Shown here one piece after another: positions 1 to 4,587 of a stretch of 8,064 bases of DNA. The DNA is from Acidobacteriota bacterium. GTDB lineage: Bacteria; Acidobacteriota; Terriglobia; Terriglobales; Acidobacteriaceae. How positions within the stretch are numbered: position 1 is the stretch's first letter; every line of letters starts with the position of its first letter. Under the pieces are notes generated by a model that was not told where the DNA came from, searched no databases, and was given only the letters and a program-made list of their open reading frames with translations. A program made the position numbers and the translations under genes. The DNA lies in the NCBI GenBank assembly GCA_003225515.1, contig QIAK01000271.1, positions 1 to 8,064 on the forward strand, in the 5' to 3' direction.

Positions 1-467
1 GTTGGAGGTGTCGGCATCACCACTCTGGTTCCACCGATAAAAGGCAATGCGGGTCCTTCTTTCGATCCAACTGCAATTCCCTCGATACCCTCTCGGGGAT
101 CACTGAACGGCGACGACGAAGAGTCCGGCCCCCTGCTGATGATCGGGGTGACGCGTGATGGCTGCATTATCGCGCCAGGACGAAGGTTTGAAATCATATG
201 CGCAGCACTCTGGGTGCGCGAGTCATGTAGGGGCTCCGCGCTTCGGCGCCCAAGAATCACGGGTGTAGAAACCGTCCTTGCAAAGGGCAAGCCAACCGTC
301 TTCCACAACGGCAATAACAGCAGGCACCCAATCACCAGCACCTGCACTCCGAACGACGTCAAGGTAGTCCAGCTGCGGCGCGCGCGTTGTGCCCACGAAG
401 TTTCCAGCATGCTGTCGGCAAGAAATTTCTGCTCAATGTTTCTTTCGAAAATATCATCTGCGGCCAT
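1..467 (-). CDS. TonB-like energy-transducer protein, N-terminal part (runs off the left edge)
   Basis: This open frame starts at an ATG (467-465) and stays open for 155 codons to the window edge, so the C-terminal part is missing. A strong Shine-Dalgarno sequence (GGAGGA, 472-477) lies 4 nt before the ATG and decides the start. The protein begins MAADDIFERNIEQKFLADSM, a cytoplasmic head, followed by one hydrophobic segment at about residues 37-60 (FGVQVLVIGCLLLLPLW). After it comes a long Pro/Gly/Ser-rich periplasmic stretch containing STPVILGR, PGAIMQPSRVTP and, at the edge, PTPP. A short head, a single membrane anchor and a proline-rich spacer is the layout of TonB-family proteins, which pass proton-motive energy to outer-membrane receptors. 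The phrases resemble acidobacterial TonB-family N-termini as I remember them. The diagnostic C-terminal TonB domain is outside the window, so the family call is an inference. The gene follows skp but is separated from it by a terminator, so it probably has its own promoter within 468-540, where I see no clear -10/-35 pair. Confidence 0.66.
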   Translation of the reverse strand, partial: MAADDIFERNIEQKFLADSMLETSWAQRARRSWTTLTSFGVQVLVIGCLLLLPLWKTVGLPFARTVSTPVILGRRSAEPLHDSRTQSAAHMISNLRPGAIMQPSRVTPIISRGPDSSSSPFSDPREGIEGIAVGSKEGPALPFIGGTRVVMPTPP

Positions 468-598
468 GGTGTCCTCCAGCTTTAGATTTGCTTGCTGTTA
501 TGGACACCACTGCCGGACACCGGGACGACACTGCCGCAAATAAAAAAGGCCGCGTTTTCACGCGGCCTGCTGGAACTTTGTGGACACCAGAGGTGTCC
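468..598. repeat. Cluster of five GGACACC/GGTGTCC heptamers around the tonB-like upstream region
   Basis: GGACACC occurs at 502-508, 515-521 and 582-588, and its complement GGTGTCC at 468-474 and 592-598. The copies at 582-588 and 592-598 form a perfect 7-bp hairpin with a 3-nt loop just after the skp stop codon. The copies at 502 and 515 are 13 nt apart and lie where a promoter for the tonB-like gene would be expected. One copy overlaps the ribosome binding site of that gene. Five copies in 131 bp is more than I would expect by chance. A regulator site or a remnant of small repeats are both possible, and the sequence alone does not separate them. Confidence 0.4.
541..568 (-). terminator. Rho-independent terminator of skp
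   Basis: A perfect 8-bp GC-rich stem (547-554 paired with 561-568, arms AGGCCGCG and CGCGGCCT) encloses a 6-nt loop. On the minus strand it is followed directly by a T run (541-547 read as TTTTTTA). It lies 36 nt beyond the skp stop codon in the direction of transcription. This is a textbook intrinsic terminator and separates skp from the tonB-like gene. Confidence 0.88.
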
Positions 599-604
599 GC
601 TTTA

Positions 605-1348
605 CTACTTCGGCTCGGTTGGCTTGGGTGCCGCAGGTTTCGCGGCGCCTGCACCCGTTCCGGACTTCGGAGCTGGTGGCTTCGCTGCGCCTGCTCCCGA
701 GGGCTTAGCGGCGCCCGTAGGCGGCGCGGCCACACCCGACTGCGTGTTGTAAAGATCAACCACTGCCTTCGTGATATCCAATCCCTCGCCCGCAATCAGC
801 ACGGGGCCTTGCGGCCATGCTTTCGACGTATCGATGATCATCCCAAATCCATTCTCTTGGGAGTACTTGACGACAACCGGAGCCACCTTCTGCAAGATGC
901 GGGTGAATATCTCCTGCTGCTGCGCGCCGAACTCTTCCTGCGCGTCCTGTACGGAACGGTCGAAAAGCTTTTGTTTACTCTCAATCTGCTTTTTCAGGGT
1001 GGCAAGAGCATCTTCGTTCAGCTTGCCTTCCTGTGTGGTCAATTGTTTCTTCAGGCTCTCGAGTTCATCGCTCTGACCCTTCAGCTCGGACTGCTTAGGT
1101 TCAAATTTCTTTTGTAGAGCATCCAGGTCGCGGCGTCCTTCGTTGCTCCCGAAGACGGCTCCTTCAACATTGATGGCGCCAACCTTGGTGCCCGTGCTGA
1201 TCGGTGTAGTGGTCGCTCCGGATGCAGCCGGAGCCGCTGGCGTGGCAGCCGCAGATGACGGTGTGGCGGCGCTGCCGGTTTGGGCCAATGCGGATATTGC
1301 TACAGTAACCGCACCAGCCAGAAGAATTCGCAGAAGCTTGCTTTTCAT
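605..1348 (-). CDS. skp: Skp/OmpH-family periplasmic chaperone
   Basis: This 247-residue protein is the periplasmic chaperone that holds unfolded outer-membrane proteins for the BAM complex. Residues 1-22 form a signal peptide (KSKLLR, a hydrophobic core, then SALA). An Ala/Pro/Thr-rich linker covers about 28-53. The OmpH domain begins at TKVGAINVEGAVF (about 54-66), which is the usual first strand. A long charged helical region (about 70-165, rich in K, E, Q and L) matches the coiled-coil tentacles. VIDTSKAW-like residues near 170-178 and DITKAVVDLYN near 191-201 close the domain as in other Skp proteins. The tail (about 205-247) is Ala/Pro/Lys/Gly-rich and unusual in length; it contains a tandem repeat. 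An AAGGAGT Shine-Dalgarno at 1361-1367 precedes the ATG with a rather long 12-nt spacer. The gene lies just downstream of bamA, the classical neighbour, but has its own promoter and terminator. Confidence 0.92.
   Translation of the reverse strand: MKSKLLRILLAGAVTVAISALAQTGSAATPSSAAATPAAPAASGATTTPISTGTKVGAINVEGAVFGSNEGRRDLDALQKKFEPKQSELKGQSDELESLKKQLTTQEGKLNEDALATLKKQIESKQKLFDRSVQDAQEEFGAQQQEIFTRILQKVAPVVVKYSQENGFGMIIDTSKAWPQGPVLIAGEGLDITKAVVDLYNTQSGVAAPPTGAAKPSGAGAAKPPAPKSGTGAGAAKPAAPKPTEPK
614..697 (-). repeat. Two 42-bp tandem units encoding the Ala/Pro/Lys tail of Skp
   Basis: Skp residues 218-245 are two 14-residue units, GAGAAKPPAPKSGT and GAGAAKPAAPKPTE. The DNA shows the same 42-bp period, for example GGTTTCGCGGCGCCTGC at 636 and GGCTTCGCTGCGCCTGC at 678 on the plus strand. 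The preceding TGAAKPS may be a decayed third copy. The tail is probably disordered and basic. Its function is unknown to me. Confidence 0.7.
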
Positions 1349-1558
1349 TGGATCGGTTGAACTCCTTGGAACATGGTTCCGGGAATGAACTTTCGATTTC
1401 TTTTCAGATCTTCAATCAACGCTGGGCCGCACTGAATGAGATCTCCGCTGCGGTAGCGGGCGCCATTGGACGGGCGCATTCGATTGCCAGCATCACACGC
1501 CGACCTTTTGCGCGTGTCTCCCACCCTCACAGCTGACTCGATGCAGTGGATGTCTAAT

Positions 1559-1588
1559 ATTATAGTGATCTCGCTTCCAGGCCGTCAA
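1559..1588 (-). promoter_or_regulatory. Sigma-70-type promoter for skp
   Basis: On the minus strand TTGACG (1583-1588) and TATAAT (1559-1564) are separated by 18 nt, a near-consensus housekeeping promoter. It starts 19 nt after the bamA stop codon and faces skp. The predicted transcript start near 1551 leaves a leader of about 200 nt before the skp ATG. In the remaining intergenic sequence (1349-1551) I see no clear riboswitch. It holds a small GTG-initiated frame, covered under findings, and the palindrome GGAACATGGTTCC at 1368-1380 next to the Shine-Dalgarno. Confidence 0.65.
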
Positions 1589-1606
1589 ACCAGCTTTCCC
1601 GCGCAT

Positions 1607-2569
1607 TTAGAACGTTGTCGCCACCGTAAACCTGAAAGTCTTGCGCGGCTCCCTCAACAAGAAACTGGGGGCAAACGTATTCACCGCGAGATGATACGTG
1701 TAGTCGCCGGCCGCACCCGCAGGGAACATGGAACGTGTGATCGGAATCGGCGGGTTCGCAGGGCCGTTAAGCCGCAGCGGGTTATATGCCCAGTAGATTC
1801 GGAACGGTGCATTCACCACCGGCAGGAACATTTGTAGTTCCAGGCCCGTCGAAATTCGGGGCTTCCAGTTCGTCGAACTCAATACTTGCAGGTTCTGTGA
1901 CGGTTTCGGGTTCAAGATGCTTCCACCCGTGCAGTTGAATCCAGTATCGAGCATCGGACATCCGAAGGGCGTACCGATTACCTGGTCATATTGCGCTGTT
2001 GCGATTTGCAACTGCGAAGGCCGCACAATGGCGTCGATTCCCGAGTCTACAAACGGAGCCAGTACCACCGGCCCGGCAATCGTGATGCGGTACTCCAGGT
2101 TCGTCCACATACTAAGATCGCCGCCGGGAAACACGATCTGGTCCACCGGGATCGGTACGGTCCAGTTTCCCTGCCGCGGGTTGGCAGGATTCTTGGGGAC
2201 TGGTGTTCCGTCGGGATTCGTCAGAGTGATCACATTCGAGCTGGGCAGAAATGCCACCGGCGAGACCGACCGAATATCGAAGCCACGGATATCGTTTTCG
2301 CCTCCCATGAACGAGCGCTGGAACGGCGGAGCAACCAGGCCCCCATATCCGCTGATGAAAGATCCGTTCAGCGTGTAACCAATCGCGTTGCGGCGGTTCT
2401 GTACCGGAATAAACTGCTTATACTGCACAATCGGACGAACCGACCGGACCGTCCCTCCCAGCCCAGCCAGTTCCATGCCCAGCGTCATCTGGTGCCCTTT
2501 ATGCGGCGAGATTCCGAATGCAGTGAACGGGATCATTACCAGCAAGATCTTCCCGAACTTCTCGTTCAA
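1607..2569 (-). CDS. bamA: BamA, C-terminal half of the beta-barrel (3' fragment of broken bamA)
   Basis: This frame holds the last part of the outer-membrane insertase BamA. It can be opened from a TTG at 2569, but its first 18 residues (to MIPFTAF) are antisense product of an inverted segment. Genuine BamA sequence starts near 2516 with GISPHKGHQMTLGMELAGLG and continues for about 302 residues. Family marks include GGENDIRGFDIR (the conserved RGF loop that reaches into the barrel), repeated amphipathic strands, and the end TFRFTVATTF, whose terminal Phe is the beta-signal of outer-membrane proteins. The stop TAA is at 1607-1609. No Shine-Dalgarno fits the TTG, so independent translation is doubtful and this is best read as the 3' half of one gene interrupted at 2497-2601. 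Since bamA is normally essential, either the sequence is wrong here, another copy exists, or the population is mixed. Confidence 0.82.
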   Translation of the reverse strand: MNEKFGKILLVMIPFTAFGISPHKGHQMTLGMELAGLGGTVRSVRPIVQYKQFIPVQNRRNAIGYTLNGSFISGYGGLVAPPFQRSFMGGENDIRGFDIRSVSPVAFLPSSNVITLTNPDGTPVPKNPANPRQGNWTVPIPVDQIVFPGGDLSMWTNLEYRITIAGPVVLAPFVDSGIDAIVRPSQLQIATAQYDQVIGTPFGCPMLDTGFNCTGGSILNPKPSQNLQVLSSTNWKPRISTGLELQMFLPVVNAPFRIYWAYNPLRLNGPANPPIPITRSMFPAGAAGDYTYHLAVNTFAPSFLLREPRKTFRFTVATTF

Positions 2570-2601
2570 TACCCTGGATAGCGGAATCTCGCCGCATAAA
2601 G
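2497..2601. repeat. Perfect 20-bp inverted repeat flanking a 65-bp inverted piece of bamA
   Basis: CTTTATGCGGCGAGATTCCG at 2497-2516 is the exact reverse complement of 2582-2601; the bases just outside both arms do not match. The 65 bp between them (2517-2581) read on the plus strand as NAVNGIITSKIFPNFSF followed by NTLDS, then SGISPHK across the right arm. This is what BamA should contain immediately before the GISPHKGHQ that opens the 3' fragment. The segment therefore lies backwards relative to the gene. The right arm encodes GISPHK in antisense, so the arms look like one native copy plus one inverted copy of the same bamA sequence. The upstream gene reads into this element and stops at 2499. 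Confidence 0.9.
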
Positions 2602-4412
2602 CTGGAACGGTCCAGCGAATAGGTCATGCCCACGCGCTTGAACGACCGGCGCAAAGGATAGCTCATCGACGTTGTGAAGCCCACGCTCGACTGTGAATAG
2701 TTCTGCAGGTTCTGCAATTGCGCGGCCGGAAGATTCAGGTTCTGTCCACTGAAAATGGAAAGCTGCCGCGCCTGGTTGTAGCTGATCTTGTTCCCAAAGA
2801 CTGAGAACCCGAACTGCAGCGGGCGATCAAACATATAAGGCTGCGTAAAACCGAACATTACGCTTCGCGCCAGGTTTCCCAGGCTGATCTGCACCTGCAA
2901 AGTTTCACCACGTCCCAGAAAGTTATTGGTGGAATAATTCAGCCCGATGAACGCTCCCTCAAGCCCGCTGACGCCACCATTCAGTCCAATGCTGTTCTTG
3001 CCCTTTTCATGGACTTTCAGGGTCAGATCGACTTGTCCGTTTTTCTCGTCCAGCCTTTTCTCCGTCACGTTCGGATCGTCCGGCTTGATCTGGTCGAAAT
3101 AAGAAAGCTGATTCAGGCGAAGCACGCTCAGTTCCCACAATCGGGAGTCATAAATGCCGCCTTCTTCCAGAGCCAGTTCGCGCCGGATCACCTTGTCGCG
3201 GGTGGTGGTGTTGCCCGCAAACTCGATGCGCCGCACGTAAAACTGCTTACCCTCGTCGACGTCGATCTCCAGGTACGCCAGCTTCTTATCATCGTCAAAA
3301 GTCGTGGATGGAACACCCGTGTAGTTGATGTACCCGTACTGACCGTAGGCCTTGCGCAATGCCTCCAGCCCTTTGGCGATCTTGTCGCGGCTGAAAAGAT
3401 CTCCGTCCTTCAGCGGGAACAGCGATCGCAGCGCCGCAGTATTCGATATCGCTTTATTGTTTTTAAAAGTGATCTTGCCGAGGCGGTACTTGTCGCCTTC
3501 CTCGATGGGCATGGTGATATCCACCGCCTTGCCCGGACCCGACTGAAACAGGGGAATATGAAACCCCTTGTGACCGGTGTCATGAATCTGAGTTTTAGGA
3601 TCGTTCACCACGACTTTGAAATAGCCGCGATTCTGGTATTCGGCGCGCACCCGCTCTGTATCCTCTTCCAACTTAGTGGCGTCGTAGGTCTTGGCGAAGA
3701 TGTTCTCCAGGAAGATCGAATGGGGGACGCCAATCGGCTTCAGGTTCTTCATGGACGCGCGCAGAATTCGCGTCTTGATGCTCTTGTTTCCTTCGAACTT
3801 GATTTTGCCGACTTTTACCTTCGGTCCTTCTTTCACGACGAACGTGATCCCAACCGCCGCTGGCGGTATCTGCCGAACTTCCGAGCGGATCGTGGCAAAC
3901 TGACGCCCGTGTTCGGAAAGCAGGTTCTTGATGGATACTTCCGCCTTCTTGATTCGCGTCGGATCGTACTGGCTCTCTACCACCAGCCCGACTTTATCCT
4001 GCTTGAAGCGGTCGAGCACATCGCTATTGGAAACCGAACTCAGCCCTAAGTAGTCGGTGACGATGATGCGCCAGCCCTTCGGCGTCTGCTCCCGCGTAAA
4101 CTTGATGTCCTCGAAATAACCTGTGTTCCAAAGCGAGTTAAAGTCGCGCTCCAGAGCGGCTGTATCGTAAACGTCCCCTGGTTTTGTGAAGATGCGCGCG
4201 CGGATGGTCTCTGCGGGAATACGGCGGTTGCCGCTGACGTTGATCTCCGAAACGATGTCGTTTTGCGCCCAGGTCAGGTTTGCGGTAAGCAGCAGGAAAG
4301 CAAAAAGTGCGCCAAAAATGGCGCACACACACCTGCGCACTCTCGCCCAAGGCCGTTGAAATGAAGAAGATGGCACCGACTCGACCCTCAGACTGCAGGG
4401 TCGCTTGGGCAC
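2499..4412 (-). CDS. bamA: BamA, signal peptide, five POTRA domains and first half of the barrel (5' fragment of broken bamA)
   Basis: This is the N-terminal two thirds of BamA, the outer-membrane protein that folds and inserts beta-barrel proteins. The GTG start at 4412 is set by a GGAG (4422-4425) with 9 nt spacing. A GTG 23 codons further in would give a shorter leader but has a weaker site. A signal sequence with core GALFAFLLLTANL ends at TWAQ (about residue 49). Five POTRA domains follow, beginning near IVSEINVSGNRRI, LGLSSVSN, VGKIKFEGNKSI, LGKITFKNNKAI and VRRIEFAGNTTT. The barrel begins near GKNSIGLNGGVSG (about 480) and includes NNFLGRGETL and FTQPYMFDRPL. Homology ends at TYSLDRSS (about residue 604). 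The last 33 residues (FMRRDSAIQG onward) come from the inverted segment and end at a premature TAA (2499-2501). With the rest of the barrel out of frame, this product could not form a normal BamA. Confidence 0.9.
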   Translation of the reverse strand: MPKRPCSLRVESVPSSSFQRPWARVRRCVCAIFGALFAFLLLTANLTWAQNDIVSEINVSGNRRIPAETIRARIFTKPGDVYDTAALERDFNSLWNTGYFEDIKFTREQTPKGWRIIVTDYLGLSSVSNSDVLDRFKQDKVGLVVESQYDPTRIKKAEVSIKNLLSEHGRQFATIRSEVRQIPPAAVGITFVVKEGPKVKVGKIKFEGNKSIKTRILRASMKNLKPIGVPHSIFLENIFAKTYDATKLEEDTERVRAEYQNRGYFKVVVNDPKTQIHDTGHKGFHIPLFQSGPGKAVDITMPIEEGDKYRLGKITFKNNKAISNTAALRSLFPLKDGDLFSRDKIAKGLEALRKAYGQYGYINYTGVPSTTFDDDKKLAYLEIDVDEGKQFYVRRIEFAGNTTTRDKVIRRELALEEGGIYDSRLWELSVLRLNQLSYFDQIKPDDPNVTEKRLDEKNGQVDLTLKVHEKGKNSIGLNGGVSGLEGAFIGLNYSTNNFLGRGETLQVQISLGNLARSVMFGFTQPYMFDRPLQFGFSVFGNKISYNQARQLSIFSGQNLNLPAAQLQNLQNYSQSSVGFTTSMSYPLRRSFKRVGMTYSLDRSSFMRRDSAIQGIEREVREDLAGNDPVHCIRNLAA

Positions 4413-4483
4413 AACAAGGTTCTCCGAATGAAAGCGAAAAGGAATCGCTACGACCTCAGCCTCTGGGATGTAAGAAAACTGTC

Positions 4484-4514
4484 ATTATACGGCAGTGCAA
4501 GGGAATGCGTCCAA
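4484..4514 (-). promoter_or_regulatory. Candidate promoter for bamA
   Basis: TATAAT lies at 4484-4489 on the minus strand in the 175-bp gap before bamA. TTGGAC (4509-4514) is a possible -35 element, but its 19-nt spacer is at the long limit. The predicted start near 4477 gives a leader of about 65 nt that contains the bamA ribosome binding site. The -10 is convincing and the -35 uncertain. I see no terminator for the preceding oxidoreductase gene in this gap (4413-4587). Confidence 0.5.
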
Positions 4515-4587
4515 ACCGCAACTCTTTCTGAGTCAAATCGCTTCAGCTCAGCAGATTCGCCCCATCGGCAGGAAATCCGCGGTTGCT

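Noticed and set aside
389..1117. Plus-strand open frame opposite skp
   Set aside because: It is antisense to the skp coding sequence and crosses the skp terminator; its Arg/Leu/Cys-rich product is a composition artefact.
2517..2581. A programmed DNA-invertase switch controlling bamA
   Set aside because: Flipping the segment between the arms still leaves the upstream half in the wrong frame with an early TAG, about 20 family residues are missing, and no recombinase gene lies in the window. I keep the inversion as an observation but not this explanation.
3009..4049. Long open frame (346 codons) on the plus strand
   Set aside because: It lies entirely antisense to the POTRA region of bamA, its product resembles nothing I know, and bamA accounts for the coding signal.
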